A stretch of DNA of 51,577 nucleotides from an uncultured Pseudomonadota bacterium (GCA_903876765.1 CAIRBH010000045.1:1-51577); one strand, 5' to 3'; shown: positions 18,107 to 27,246, counted from the first letter of the stretch. The notes: generated by a model not told the origin, from the letters alone. A program made the numbers and translations.

Positions 18107-18838
18107 TTAATCGCAAGCGTTTGGGTTCACTATTTTCTTTAAGGCTTTATGATTCAAAATGCCAACATAGCGCTGTTTGACCTCGATAACCCCTTCATCA
18201 CTCAATCGAGTAAATGCGCGGCTGACGGTTTCTAACTTCATGCCTAAATAGCTGGCAATATCTTCACGCGACATTCTGAGTATGATTTCTGCTTGAGAAA
18301 AGCCGCGTGCATGCAAGCGTTGCACCAAATTTAGCAAGAAAACCGCTAAACGCTCTTCTGATCGCATATTACCTATCATCATCATCATGCTGTTTTCGCG
18401 CACAATCTCGCGACTCATCACCTTATGCACATGACGTTGCAAGACGGGAAACTCCCTAGACAGCTGCTCAACATTTGAAAATGGCATCACACAGACATCT
18501 GCATCTTCTAAGGCAATGGCATTACAGCTGTGTTTATCAGTGACTATGCCATCCAAACCGATAATTTCGCCCGCCATTTGAAAGCCCGTGACTTGTTCTA
18601 ACCCATCTGGCGTAGCAACACTGGTTTTAAAAAATCCAGTACGGATCGCAAACAGTGATTTAAATTCTTCACCATCTCTAAATAATAAGTCGCCCTGTTT
18701 AACGTGGCGACGTGTGGCAACCACCTCATCCAGCTTTTGCATATCGACGAAGTCTAAACCAACAGGCATACAAAGCTCGCGTAAATTACAGTTTGAACAA
18801 GCAACTTTGATGGTCTCTGGAGTGAGTTCTAAATTCAT
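18107..18838 (-). CDS. fnr: FNR-type oxygen-sensing transcription regulator
   Basis: A Crp/Fnr activator that binds DNA when its O2-labile 4Fe-4S cluster is intact. The 243-aa protein has the N-terminal cluster cysteines Cys14, Cys17 and Cys23 with the same spacing as E. coli FNR, and a fourth at Cys105. The cNMP-like beta barrel is followed by a helix-turn-helix (about 191-215); the recognition helix carries E203, S206 and R207, the residues that read TTGAT half-sites. It lies beside cbb3 and hemN genes and is divergent from hemN across a perfect FNR box, so it may also control itself. Confidence 0.95.
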   Translation of the reverse strand: MNLELTPETIKVACSNCNLRELCMPVGLDFVDMQKLDEVVATRRHVKQGDLLFRDGEEFKSLFAIRTGFFKTSVATPDGLEQVTGFQMAGEIIGLDGIVTDKHSCNAIALEDADVCVMPFSNVEQLSREFPVLQRHVHKVMSREIVRENSMMMMIGNMRSEERLAVFLLNLVQRLHARGFSQAEIILRMSREDIASYLGMKLETVSRAFTRLSDEGVIEVKQRYVGILNHKALKKIVNPNACD

Positions 18839-18957
18839 GGTTGTATAAAGATTATCATCAAGTTGTAAGCATAGCGTTTTAAGCGGCTACTAGCTAGCGG
18901 TTTAAAATATTTAGCGATAAGTGACAGTGCTCTTCTTAAAAACTAATCCAACATCAT

Positions 18958-18971
18958 TTGATATAAATCAA
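18958..18971 (+). promoter_or_regulatory. FNR box of hemN (class II), possibly also fnr autocontrol
   Basis: TTGATATAAATCAA, identical base for base to the ccoN box. A CATAGT -10-like hexamer at 18994-18999 starts 29.5 bp from the box centre, so the box would sit at -41.5 for hemN. The site lies between divergent fnr and hemN and is about 125 bp from the fnr start. Confidence 0.88.
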
Positions 18972-19029
18972 GGCAATTTTATATCTAATCAGGCATAGTG
19001 TAGCCTAAGCTAACGTAGGATTACTTGTC

Positions 19030-20472
19030 ATGAATGCCATAGACCCTTTATATATAGACCCTTTATCTGCTGCTAATACAAGTTTAGGTAGCATCATGCC
19101 TGGCGTCAACAAAGAAACGCTCAACAAGTATGACATCTCAGGGCCCAGATACACTTCATACCCAACGGCTGACCGTTTTGTAGAAGCCTTTACCGAAGAT
19201 GCCTATAAATTAGCGCTACAGCAACGCCGTGCGATTACTGCGGCCCTGCCTTTGTCCATTTACGTGCATATTCCATTTTGCGAATCTTTGTGCTTTTTTT
19301 GCGCCTGCAACAAAATCGTCACCAAACATCATGAGCGCAGCGTCGAATACTTGCGCTATTTGAATCGTGAAATAGATTTACATATTGAGCATCTAGGTGC
19401 GGGGCAAACCATCTCGCAATTGCATTTAGGCGGCGGTTCGCCGACTTTTTTCTCAGATAACGAGCTCACACAGCTCATGTCTATGCTCAAACATAACTTT
19501 GTGTTTGCGCCTGGCGGCGAATACTCAATTGAGGTCGATCCTCGCACGGTAGATGAGCAGCGCCTAAAACATTTAGCCGAACTTGGTTTTAATCGTTTAA
19601 GTTTTGGTGTGCAAGACTTTGACCCGGAAGTACAAAAGGCCGTACACCGCATACAGCCTGCCGAACAAGTCTTTTCATTAGTCGAGGCAGCAAGACGCTT
19701 AAAATTTCAGTCTGTCAATGTGGATTTAATCTACGGTTTACCCATGCAAACGCCTGAATCGTTTAATAGAACATTAACCCAAGTGGTTGCACTTAAACCA
19801 GATAGAATCGCCTTGTATGGCTATGCGCATTTACCAGAGCGCTTTAAACCACAGCGCCGCATTAGCGAATATGAGCTACCTGTTGCACAAGATAAAATTA
19901 CCATGCTAGCTAGCGCACTAAGTGCGTTTATTGATACCGGTTATGTGTATGTGGGCATGGATCACTTTGCCCTGCCTGATGATGATCTAGCCATAGCCAA
20001 ACGGCAAGGCAGGCTGCACCGCAATTTTCAGGGCTACAGCACCCAGCCTGACTGCGACTTAATCAGCCTTGGCGTATCTGCCATTGGTCGCGTTGGCTCT
20101 ACTTATAGCCAAAACGCAAAAACTGTAGAAGAATATTTTGACCACCTTAACCACGGCCGTTTTCCTGTGGTACGCGGCCTTGCCCTGTCACGCGATGACA
20201 TTGTGCGCCGCGCGGTGATTATGGCGATTATGTGCCAAGGCTCGTTGCAATATGAGGCAATAGAACTTGCCTATATGATCGATTTTAAAAGCTACTTTGC
20301 ACCTGAATTAGAGCAACTCAAAACCCTAGAAAGTACTGACATGGTAGTGCTAGAAGAAAGCGGCATGCAAGTGACAGACACAGGCTGGTTTTTTGTAAGA
20401 GCTGTCGCAATGTTGTTTGACCGTTATTTACAAACCGACCGCAACCGCGCAAAGTTTTCAAAAATTCTTTAA
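19030..20472 (+). CDS. hemN: Oxygen-independent coproporphyrinogen III oxidase
   Basis: A radical SAM enzyme that converts coproporphyrinogen III to protoporphyrinogen IX without O2, feeding haem synthesis for the oxidase. The 480-aa protein has the HemN signature Cys84, Cys88, Cys91 and Cys93 (CESLCFFCAC), the LHLGGGSPTFF motif and the HemN C-terminal domain. About 20 extra residues precede the conserved NKYDISGPRYTSYPTADRF block, including an IDPLY-IDPLS duplication created by a 15-bp tandem repeat. It is preceded by an FNR box. Confidence 0.97.
   Translation: MNAIDPLYIDPLSAANTSLGSIMPGVNKETLNKYDISGPRYTSYPTADRFVEAFTEDAYKLALQQRRAITAALPLSIYVHIPFCESLCFFCACNKIVTKHHERSVEYLRYLNREIDLHIEHLGAGQTISQLHLGGGSPTFFSDNELTQLMSMLKHNFVFAPGGEYSIEVDPRTVDEQRLKHLAELGFNRLSFGVQDFDPEVQKAVHRIQPAEQVFSLVEAARRLKFQSVNVDLIYGLPMQTPESFNRTLTQVVALKPDRIALYGYAHLPERFKPQRRISEYELPVAQDKITMLASALSAFIDTGYVYVGMDHFALPDDDLAIAKRQGRLHRNFQGYSTQPDCDLISLGVSAIGRVGSTYSQNAKTVEEYFDHLNHGRFPVVRGLALSRDDIVRRAVIMAIMCQGSLQYEAIELAYMIDFKSYFAPELEQLKTLESTDMVVLEESGMQVTDTGWFFVRAVAMLFDRYLQTDRNRAKFSKIL
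19039..19068. repeat. 15-bp tandem duplication in the hemN start region
   Basis: ATAGACCCTTTATAT (19039-19053) and ATAGACCCTTTATCT (19054-19068) are adjacent copies, 14 of 15 identical. The unit is in frame and doubles the pentapeptide IDPLY/IDPLS at residues 4-13 of HemN. Confidence 0.85.
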
Positions 20473-20509
20473 GTCTGGGCTGTAAGCGCGCAATTTTATC
20501 TACCAACCT

Positions 20510-20619
20510 GTAGGAGCGGTCTTTGACCGCGATTGTAATCAGGCTTTCGCGGTCAAAGACCGCTCCTACCATGCTAATACTATTACTCCTAGGCTTTCGC
20601 GGTCAAAGACCGCTCCTAC
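20510..20619. repeat. REP-like palindrome cluster, three copies
   Basis: A 23-bp element beginning GTAGGAGCGGTC and ending GACCGCGA lies at 20510-20532. Its reverse complement is at 20547-20569 and again at 20597-20619. Each copy has an internal hairpin GCGGTC-TTT-GACCGC, and copies 1 and 2 also pair with each other. The 30-bp stretch at 20541-20570 is repeated exactly at 20591-20620. It lies between hemN and ompW. Confidence 0.92.
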
Positions 20620-20660
20620 CTGTTAAATCACATACATCCAAGCAAGCATACAAACCGCAT

Positions 20661-20692
20661 AAAAAAAGCCCCTACCAATCACGGTAAGGGCT
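20661..20692 (-). terminator. Rho-independent terminator of ompW
   Basis: AGCCCCTACC (20667-20676) and GGTAAGGGCT (20683-20692) form a 10-bp stem with one mismatch around a 6-nt loop. On the minus strand it is followed by seven T. It lies 35 bp past the ompW stop. Confidence 0.9.
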
Positions 20693-20726
20693 AAGGTGGA
20701 AATTAATATTCTTAATTAAACTAATC

Positions 20727-21440
20727 TTAGAATTTTTTACCGATACCGACACCGAATACCCATGGGTTGATGTCTAAATCATCAATTTTCTTCCATGTCG
20801 CACCATTATCAAGAGTCACTTTAACATTTGTGTTCATGGTTACGTATTTCACATCAGCATTGATTAACCAGCCAGAACCTAAGTTCACATCCACGCCTGC
20901 TTGTGCCACTGCACCAAACATATTTTGGTCAATGTGGATTGGATAATTACCAACAGTAGTTTTCAAGCTACGGTCAAAGCTATGCGTGTAGTTGATACCA
21001 GCACCCACATAAGGATCAATCATTTGATCTGGGTTAAAGTGCCATTGTGCCGTTAAAGTAGGTGGCAATATATTTACAGAACCCAAATCTTCATTGCCTA
21101 ATATACCACCTAGCGGAGCAGAAGCAGAATTCTTAGTAAGGTGCACATCGTGACGTGTACCAGTCGCTAAAATCAATTCAGCTGCGATATTTTTAGTAAT
21201 GTAATAGGAAATATCCAATTCTGGGATTGTATTATTATCTACGGTCAATCTAGCATCTGAGCCGATAGCAGCAGAACTTCCCCCAAGACCATTTGCGGCT
21301 GAGACTGAGCCCAATTTACTGTGCTCATCTGGGTTAACATAAGCTGCACGTAAACGCACCACAATATCACCCGCTTCAGCTTGTGCTAAAACTGGCGCAA
21401 ACGCTGAAAGCAAGGCAACTACTAATAAGGATTTTTTCAT
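20727..21440 (-). CDS. ompW: Outer membrane protein OmpW
   Basis: An eight-stranded outer-membrane beta-barrel of the OmpW family, thought to pass small hydrophobic molecules. The 237-aa protein starts MKKSLLVVALLSAFAPVLAQA, a clear signal peptide cleaved near AQA-EAGD. Family features include VRLRAAYVNPDEHS, the PPTLTAQWHFNPDQMIDPYVGAGINY block and a terminal phenylalanine for BAM recognition. The start at 21440 is preferred over 21455 because of GGAG 9 bp upstream and a normal signal length. An FNR box lies upstream; E. coli ompW is also FNR-controlled. Confidence 0.95.
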   Translation of the reverse strand: MKKSLLVVALLSAFAPVLAQAEAGDIVVRLRAAYVNPDEHSKLGSVSAANGLGGSSAAIGSDARLTVDNNTIPELDISYYITKNIAAELILATGTRHDVHLTKNSASAPLGGILGNEDLGSVNILPPTLTAQWHFNPDQMIDPYVGAGINYTHSFDRSLKTTVGNYPIHIDQNMFGAVAQAGVDVNLGSGWLINADVKYVTMNTNVKVTLDNGATWKKIDDLDINPWVFGVGIGKKF

Positions 21441-21520
21441 TTTAAAACGCTCCACTTAATAAAAATAAGACAAGACAAAAATTTGATAGGTCATCATAAC
21501 TAACTGAAGCTAAACCGCAA

Positions 21521-21534
21521 TTGACATAAATCAA
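21521..21534 (-). promoter_or_regulatory. FNR box of ompW (class II)
   Basis: On the minus strand the site reads TTGATTTATGTCAA, one base from consensus (GTCAA for ATCAA). TATGAT at 21498-21493 begins 29.5 bp from the box centre, again the class II layout, and matches TATAAT in five of six positions. The third box with this exact geometry. Confidence 0.8.
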
Positions 21535-21582
21535 GTGAACACATAAAAAACAATATTTTGTTGTATTTTTGCAACATTATTT

Positions 21583-21641
21583 GTAGGAGCGGTCTTTGAC
21601 CGCGATCAAATGATAGGTTCGCGGTCAAAGACCGTTCCTAC
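21583..21641. repeat. REP-like palindrome pair upstream of ompW promoter
   Basis: The same 23-bp element as at 20510 occurs at 21583-21605, and its reverse complement, with one mismatch (CGTTCCTAC for CGCTCCTAC), at 21619-21641. Thirteen bases separate the two arms, so a long hairpin can form. The pair lies between ompW and rlmD, so ompW is bracketed by REP clusters on both sides. Confidence 0.92.
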
Positions 21642-21695
21642 TTGAGCTATTAAGCTTGACGTATTCGTGGTGTAACACCACCCCCACATTGCAGA

Positions 21696-23078
21696 CTAAG
21701 CCAAGTCAAAGCAAGCGATAGATTCCACATGTGCGGTATGTGGAAACATATTAATCACGCCTGCCGCTTTTAATACATAGCCTTTTTCGTTGACCAACAC
21801 ACCCGCATCACGTGCCAAAGTAGCGGGGTTACAAGATACATAAACTATACGCTGCGGGCTATTGCTGGCGTCTAATGATTTAATCAACTCAAATGCGCCA
21901 TCCCGCGGCGGGTCTACCAACCATTTATCAAAGCGGCCTAGTTCGGTTAAGGCTGCTGAGGTCATTTTAAATAAATCTGCTACGCCAAACTGGGCGTTAC
22001 TCATGCCATTTAATAGTGCGCTTTCATTGGCTCTATCTACCAGATTGGCTAAACCCTCCAAACCTAATACCTGTGAGCCACTTCGAGCAATGGGCAAGCT
22101 GAAATTACCTATGCCACAAAAAAAGTCAGCAATTTTTTCATGAGATTGAGGTGCTAGCAACTGCATGGCGCGTCGTATCATCACTTGATTGATTTGCGGG
22201 TTCACCTGGGTAAACTCGTTAGGCTTAAATGGGTAAGTTAAATCAAATTCCGGCAAACTGTAGTTTAAGGCGGGTAAGGCCTGTGTGCTTGTAGCTAGTG
22301 GATAATAAGGTTTAATGGTATCTGGGCCTTTTGTTTGCGTCCAAATTTGTACGGCATATTCATCAGCAAAGGCTGCCAGTAGTGCTTCATCAGGCTGGGT
22401 TAATTCGCCCATAATGCGCAATATCAACACGATGACTGGCAAACCACCGGCAAGGTTGGCCTCCCCTACTGCCAGCTCAATTTGCGGTAGTTTGTCGCGA
22501 ATAGTCAATTGCACTATCATGGCTTGCAAGGGTGCAATTAAAGCCGACACGGCTGGCACTAGCACTTCACAGCTATTCATATCCGCCACATAGCGCGTGG
22601 CTTTTTCGTTAAAGCCTACCAATACACGCTGTTTTTTATCCACATATTTAACGCTCAAACGAGCCTTATGACGGTATCCCCAAGTAGGGCCATAGATAGG
22701 CGGTAACATATTGTCTGGCTTGACTTTGCCTATGTGCTTTAAATCGCTTTCTAACAAGCGCTGCTTATTAGCCACTTGGGCAGCAAAATCTAAATGCTGT
22801 AACTTGCAGCCGCCACATAAGCCAAAGTGCGGGCATTTGGGGGTCACTCTTTGATTAGATTGCTTGAGTACCTCCACCACATTCGCCACTTCAAAGCTGG
22901 ACTTGATGCGGTGCGAGCGAAAAGTGACTTTTTCAGTCGGCAACGCGCCATCTATAAATATGGTTTTGCCATCCACATGGGTAACGCCTCGACCTTCCTG
23001 ATCTAGCGACTCTATGGTGGCGGTTAAAATGGGCGCAAGCGCCTGGTCTGCGGCGGATTGATGGCGTCTTTTTCTCAT
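21696..23078 (-). CDS. rlmD: 23S rRNA (uracil-1939-C5)-methyltransferase RlmD
   Basis: Methylates U1939 of 23S rRNA with SAM. The 460-aa protein has an N-terminal TRAM domain (about 14-70), the iron-sulphur cysteines Cys82, Cys88 and Cys91 ([10 protein letters not shown]), a SAM-binding [11 protein letters not shown] motif, LVDPPRDGA and the catalytic cysteine Cys416 in [11 protein letters not shown]. Length and motif order match RlmD/RumA. It is transcribed alone; the region upstream is divergent to the next gene. Confidence 0.96.
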   Translation of the reverse strand: MRKRRHQSAADQALAPILTATIESLDQEGRGVTHVDGKTIFIDGALPTEKVTFRSHRIKSSFEVANVVEVLKQSNQRVTPKCPHFGLCGGCKLQHLDFAAQVANKQRLLESDLKHIGKVKPDNMLPPIYGPTWGYRHKARLSVKYVDKKQRVLVGFNEKATRYVADMNSCEVLVPAVSALIAPLQAMIVQLTIRDKLPQIELAVGEANLAGGLPVIVLILRIMGELTQPDEALLAAFADEYAVQIWTQTKGPDTIKPYYPLATSTQALPALNYSLPEFDLTYPFKPNEFTQVNPQINQVMIRRAMQLLAPQSHEKIADFFCGIGNFSLPIARSGSQVLGLEGLANLVDRANESALLNGMSNAQFGVADLFKMTSAALTELGRFDKWLVDPPRDGAFELIKSLDASNSPQRIVYVSCNPATLARDAGVLVNEKGYVLKAAGVINMFPHTAHVESIACFDLA

Positions 23079-23230
23079 GCTGGCTATTTTACCGTAGTGC
23101 AGCTAACTGGAGGAAATATCGTTATTTTTTATTTATCGTCATGTAAAATATCAATTAAACCAAATTGGCACTATGATTAGGTGTACAAGATTAGCCGTAC
23201 AAGCGAAAAATACGAAAGGTAGGTCATTCG

Positions 23231-23680
23231 ATGAAACCGTTAACTAAATTTTACACATCACTCACTTTTTTAATGGCGCTGGCGCTTAGCCTAACAGTGC
23301 AGGCCGAGGGCGCCTCTGCCTTATATAGCGAGAATAAAATACGCTTTATGAACGGCGGCATAGGCCGTGATGAAGTGCTTGAAATGCGCCCTTATGCTAA
23401 AGATTACACACTCAACCTATTGTTCTCTGAGGGCAAAATTGGCCGTGCAATCACAGATATTAATGTCAATATTTACAACACCCAAGACGAGCTGGTTTTT
23501 AAACTAAAAAATGTAGGGCCTTTACTCTATATCAACCTGCCCGCTGGTAGCTATGCTATTGCGGCGAGTTATCATGGCAATAAGCTGCGCCACAAAATCA
23601 GCATACAAGACAATACCGCGCAAAAAGTGATTTTAAATTGGAAAGATAAAGTAGAAGAAGACGATTTGCTACGCGAATAG
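23231..23680 (+). CDS. Secreted protein of unknown function
   Basis: I do not recognise a family. The 149-aa product begins with a clear signal peptide (positive MKPLTKFYT, hydrophobic core LTFLMALALSLTV, cleavage near VQA-EG). The mature part of about 125 aa looks beta-rich: VNIYNTQDELVFKLKNVGPLLYINLPAGSYAIAASYHG resembles a carboxypeptidase-regulatory or transthyretin-like strand pattern, in which LPAGSY is common. There are no cysteines and the tail is acidic. A good AAAGGTAGG ribosome site precedes the ATG. It stands alone between divergent rlmD and a convergent exonuclease gene. Confidence 0.85.
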   Translation: MKPLTKFYTSLTFLMALALSLTVQAEGASALYSENKIRFMNGGIGRDEVLEMRPYAKDYTLNLLFSEGKIGRAITDINVNIYNTQDELVFKLKNVGPLLYINLPAGSYAIAASYHGNKLRHKISIQDNTAQKVILNWKDKVEEDDLLRE

Positions 23681-23704
23681 CCTAGCATTAAGGCTGGGGC
23701 TAGC

Positions 23705-24493
23705 TTATTTAAACGCGGCTAAAAATTCTTGCCAATGACTAGCGCCAGTGCCTGCTTGACTGTATCCAATTAAGGTGTTGCGTACCAACTCAACCTCAGC
23801 CTCATAAGCCGCCTGGCTTAATTGCCCGCGCATTAACTTAAAGCGCAAAAATACCAAGTGGGTGTTGGCTACATCTGTTTCGCAATAGTTGCGAATCTCT
23901 TCCAGCTTGCCTGCTTTATAGGCATCCCACACTTTACTGCCATCCATCCCCAGCTTACCAGGAAAGCCGCACAGTTTGGCTAAATCATCCAAAGGCGCAT
24001 TTGCGCGGCCATTAAACATCGCCAGTATGTCCATTAAATCCAAATGACGGGTGTGGTAGCGGCTAATATAGTTATTCCACTTAAACTCTTTATCATCTTC
24101 GCCTAAATCCCAATAGCGACTGGCATTGATGCCATGAATCAAGCCACGATAGTGCAATACCGGCAAATCAAATCCGCTACCATTCCATGAAACAATTTGC
24201 GGTGTATATTTATCTATGCCGTCAAAAAAACGTTGGATAATTTCAGCTTCTGAGGCATTAGCATCGCCTAGCGTCCACACTTTAAAATGATTGCCCTCGC
24301 GTAAGGCACACGAAATTGCACAAATACGATGTTGATGTAGAGGTAAAAAGTCTGTGCCATTTTGCTGACGGCGCTGGTGCAAAGCAATGTTAGCCACATC
24401 TTCTGCCGAAGTTTCTGCTGGCAAATCATATAAAACTCGCAGGCCATCCGTGTCTGGAATAGTCTCGATATCAAATACTAGTGTAGGTGTCAT
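23705..24493 (-). CDS. Predicted 3'-5' exonuclease related to PolB exonuclease domain
   Basis: The 262-aa protein is a DnaQ-fold nuclease of the stand-alone PolB-like type (DNA_pol_B_exo2). All three motifs are visible: Exo I with Asp8 and Glu10 (FDIET), Exo II around WNGSGFDLPVL, and Exo III YCETDVANT. These acidic residues bind two metal ions. No polymerase domain follows, so it would act in trans in DNA repair or turnover; its exact substrate is unknown. It lies 48 bp downstream of cysM on the same strand. Confidence 0.85.
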   Translation of the reverse strand: MTPTLVFDIETIPDTDGLRVLYDLPAETSAEDVANIALHQRRQQNGTDFLPLHQHRICAISCALREGNHFKVWTLGDANASEAEIIQRFFDGIDKYTPQIVSWNGSGFDLPVLHYRGLIHGINASRYWDLGEDDKEFKWNNYISRYHTRHLDLMDILAMFNGRANAPLDDLAKLCGFPGKLGMDGSKVWDAYKAGKLEEIRNYCETDVANTHLVFLRFKLMRGQLSQAAYEAEVELVRNTLIGYSQAGTGASHWQEFLAAFK

Positions 24494-24541
24494 TGTTTAA
24501 AGTGTCTCTATCATCATCAAAATACTGTTTAGTCAATATCG

Positions 24542-25432
24542 TTAAGCGGGGAAGACCCCTGTAGACAAGTAGCGGTCACCGCGGTCACAGATTATGGTCA
24601 CAATCAGCGCATTTTCTACTTCTTTAGACAGCTGCAATGCGCTATAAAGCGCTCCGCCGCTTGATATGCCGGCAAAAATACCTTCTTGAGCCGCCAGTTT
24701 TCTGGTGGTGTTTTCGGCATTTTTTTGGCTAACATAGCGTAGTTCATCCACCCGTTTCGCGTCATAAATTTTTGGCAGATATGCTACTGTCCACTTACGT
24801 ATACCTGGAATCTGACTGCCCTCTTCAGGCTGCACGCCTATCATTTGTATATTAGGGTTCTGCTCTTTTAAGTAACGCGATACGCCCATGATAGTACCTG
24901 TAGTACCCATACTAGAAACGAAGTGCGTAAGCTTGCCCGCCGTATCACGCCAAATTTCAGGGCCAGTACCCTCATAGTGCGCAAGCGGATTATCCAGATT
25001 ACCAAACTGGTCCAACACCAGGCCCTCGCCCTCAGCTTGCAGCTTGTTTGCTACATCGCGCGCCAGCTCCATGCTGCCATCTTTAGGAGTTAATACCAGT
25101 TCTGCGCCATAGGCTTTCATGCTTTGGCGGCGCTCTATGCTCTGATTTTCTGGCATGACTAATATCATTTTATAGCCACGCATAGCCGCCACCATGGCCA
25201 AGGCAATGCCAGTATTGCCGCTCGTCGCTTCAATCAAGGTATCACCTGGTTTAATATCACCACGTGCTTCAGCACGCGTAATCATGCTGTATGCTGGTCT
25301 GTCTTTAACCGAACCCGCAGGGTTATTGCCTTCTAACTTGAGTAAAATCGTATTACTGGTATTACCCGCCATGCGCTGCAATTTCACCAACGGCGTATTA
25401 CCGATCAAGCTATCTATTGTTTTAAATTGCAT
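24542..25432 (-). CDS. cysM: Cysteine synthase B
   Basis: A PLP enzyme that makes cysteine from O-acetylserine and sulphide or thiosulphate. The 296-aa protein has the PLP lysine Lys43 in SVKDRPAYSMI, the phosphate-binding TSGNTG loop (70-75) and a C-terminal SSGGALYSAL glycine loop. The NPAGSVKDRPA form with Arg-Pro-Ala and the short length fit CysM rather than CysK. It sits 15 bp downstream of dsbB and upstream of the exonuclease gene, all on the minus strand. Confidence 0.93.
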   Translation of the reverse strand: MQFKTIDSLIGNTPLVKLQRMAGNTSNTILLKLEGNNPAGSVKDRPAYSMITRAEARGDIKPGDTLIEATSGNTGIALAMVAAMRGYKMILVMPENQSIERRQSMKAYGAELVLTPKDGSMELARDVANKLQAEGEGLVLDQFGNLDNPLAHYEGTGPEIWRDTAGKLTHFVSSMGTTGTIMGVSRYLKEQNPNIQMIGVQPEEGSQIPGIRKWTVAYLPKIYDAKRVDELRYVSQKNAENTTRKLAAQEGIFAGISSGGALYSALQLSKEVENALIVTIICDRGDRYLSTGVFPA

Positions 25433-25447
25433 ATTTTTTACCGAAGG

Positions 25448-25948
25448 TCATTTTGTACTATTTTTTACTAAATATATGGCGTAGACCGCAAGGCCAACAT
25501 AAGCCATCAGTGACATTTGCGGAATACTCAGTCCTAAAAATGTCCAATCAATGGCGGCGCAATCGCCCGTGCCCCTAAACACCAAGGTTAGCGCCTTTTG
25601 TAGCGGAAAATTCTCAAACATATAATCAAAGCCTACGCCGCAGTCGGCAACGATGCTGTCACGATGCGCTTGTAGCCACCAATGCCGAATGGCTACCACA
25701 GCGCCACCTAAGGCGGTTAATACCAGAAATAAGGTGAAAAATTTGCTAACTAGGGAATTGGCTTTAACAAATGCAGTGATCAAAAATAATAGCCCTAAAC
25801 CCATGAATATCATGCGCTGCGATATGCACAAGGGGCAGGGATTAAGCTGATAACGCGTTTGAATCCACAATGCCAAGCCGACTAGGCCAAAGCTGGCGAC
25901 AAAACCCAGCATATAGCCACTTTTTCCGCTGAACCACTTATTTAACAT
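25448..25948 (-). CDS. dsbB: Disulfide bond formation protein DsbB
   Basis: An inner-membrane quinone reductase that reoxidises DsbA. The 166-aa protein has four membrane helices and two cysteine pairs: Cys38/Cys41 in NPCPLCISQR and Cys103/Cys130 in the second periplasmic loop. The open frame extends upstream to 26194, but that part would read through the divergent xseA promoter and start; MLNKWFSG at 25948 is the normal N-terminus. It is divergent from xseA and followed closely by cysM. Confidence 0.94.
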   Translation of the reverse strand: MLNKWFSGKSGYMLGFVASFGLVGLALWIQTRYQLNPCPLCISQRMIFMGLGLLFLITAFVKANSLVSKFFTLFLVLTALGGAVVAIRHWWLQAHRDSIVADCGVGFDYMFENFPLQKALTLVFRGTGDCAAIDWTFLGLSIPQMSLMAYVGLAVYAIYLVKNSTK

Positions 25949-26019
25949 ATTGATAACCTTGCTTGTGTTGAATGTGCGCTTATAATCTAAGCCATGAACA
26001 TTGTAATTGATAACGCTTG

Positions 26020-27246
26020 ATGACTGAACCCACTTTATATACTGACCAGCAAATTCGCACCAGTAAAATTCTGACGGTAAGCGAATTAAATCGTTTAGCG
26101 AATCAGGTATTAACGCAGAATTTCCCTTTATTTTGGGTATCTGGCGAAGTATCCAACCTGACGCGAGCGGCCAGCGGCCATTGGTATTTTTCACTTAAAG
26201 ACGCTGGCGCACAAGTACGCTGTGTGATGTTTAAAGGGCGCAACAGCTACTTAGACTGGACGCCTCTAGAAGGCGACAAGGTCGAAGCGCGCTGCACCGT
26301 CAGCCTTTATGAAGCACGCGGTGATTTTCAACTCACCATTGAGTTTTTACAGCGTGCTGGCTTGGGCGTATTGTTTGCCGCTTTTGAAAAATTAAAAGCT
26401 AAGCTTCAGTCTGAAGGCTTATTTGACCCTGATCTTAAAAAACTATTACCCGCACATCCCAAACAAATTGGCATTGTGACTTCGCCAGATGCCGCCGCAC
26501 TCAGAGATGTGCTCACCACGCTAAAACGGCGTATGCCAAGTATTCCAGTCATTATTTACCCAACGCCCGTGCAAGGCAAAGGCGCAGCAGTGCTGATTGC
26601 CGATGCCATTCAACAGGCCAATCAACGTGCCGAGTGTGATGTGCTGATTATTTGCCGCGGCGGTGGCAGTATTGAAGACTTATGGCAATTTAACGAAGAA
26701 ATTGTTGCCCGCGCCATTGCCGAATGTAGCATCCCTACGATTAGTGGCGTAGGACATGAAACTGATTTTAGTATTTGTGATTTTGTAGCCGATGTACGTG
26801 CTGCCACACCCACAGCAGCAGCAGAACTAGCCTCACCTTCACGCGTCAATATAGTTAGTGCAATTAAACAGTTAAGCCAACAATTAGCGAGGTCAATCCA
26901 GTACCAATTAAATCAGCGCACACAAGCCTTAGATTACATCGCACGCAGGCTGACTTCGCCCTCACAGCAAATTGAGCAACAAAAAGTGCAACTAAGCCAA
27001 ATCACTTACCGCCTAAATAGCGCGCTTAAGCAGCAACTGCAAAGCAAACAACACAATGTACTTCGCTTGAGCCAAAATCTGGCACACCTCAATCCACAAG
27101 CGGTTTTGACTAGAGGTTATGCCTTTGTACAAAATAAAACTGGCGAAATTATTGCCTCTAGCCAGCAATTACACACTGGCGAACAGGTCAGACTGACATT
27201 CGGATTAGGTGTTGCTGAAGCGACTATTAATAAAACTACTACTTAG
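26020..27246 (+). CDS. xseA: Exodeoxyribonuclease VII large subunit
   Basis: The catalytic subunit of exonuclease VII, which degrades single-stranded DNA from both ends. The 408-aa protein has the N-terminal OB-fold (WVSGEVSNLTRAASGHWYFSLKD), the catalytic region with PKQIGIVTSPDAAALRDVL and CRGGGSIEDLWQFN, the GVGHETDFSICDFVADVRAATPTAAAE block and a long coiled-coil C-terminus rich in Gln and Leu. ATG at 26020 is preferred over the TTG one codon earlier. The small subunit xseB is not adjacent. Confidence 0.96.
   Translation: MTEPTLYTDQQIRTSKILTVSELNRLANQVLTQNFPLFWVSGEVSNLTRAASGHWYFSLKDAGAQVRCVMFKGRNSYLDWTPLEGDKVEARCTVSLYEARGDFQLTIEFLQRAGLGVLFAAFEKLKAKLQSEGLFDPDLKKLLPAHPKQIGIVTSPDAAALRDVLTTLKRRMPSIPVIIYPTPVQGKGAAVLIADAIQQANQRAECDVLIICRGGGSIEDLWQFNEEIVARAIAECSIPTISGVGHETDFSICDFVADVRAATPTAAAELASPSRVNIVSAIKQLSQQLARSIQYQLNQRTQALDYIARRLTSPSQQIEQQKVQLSQITYRLNSALKQQLQSKQHNVLRLSQNLAHLNPQAVLTRGYAFVQNKTGEIIASSQQLHTGEQVRLTFGLGVAEATINKTTT

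Noticed and set aside
25949-26194. N-terminal extension of DsbB by 82 residues
   Set aside because: The extension reads through the opposite-strand xseA start region and has no DsbB-like content; MLNKWFSG at 25948 is the family start.
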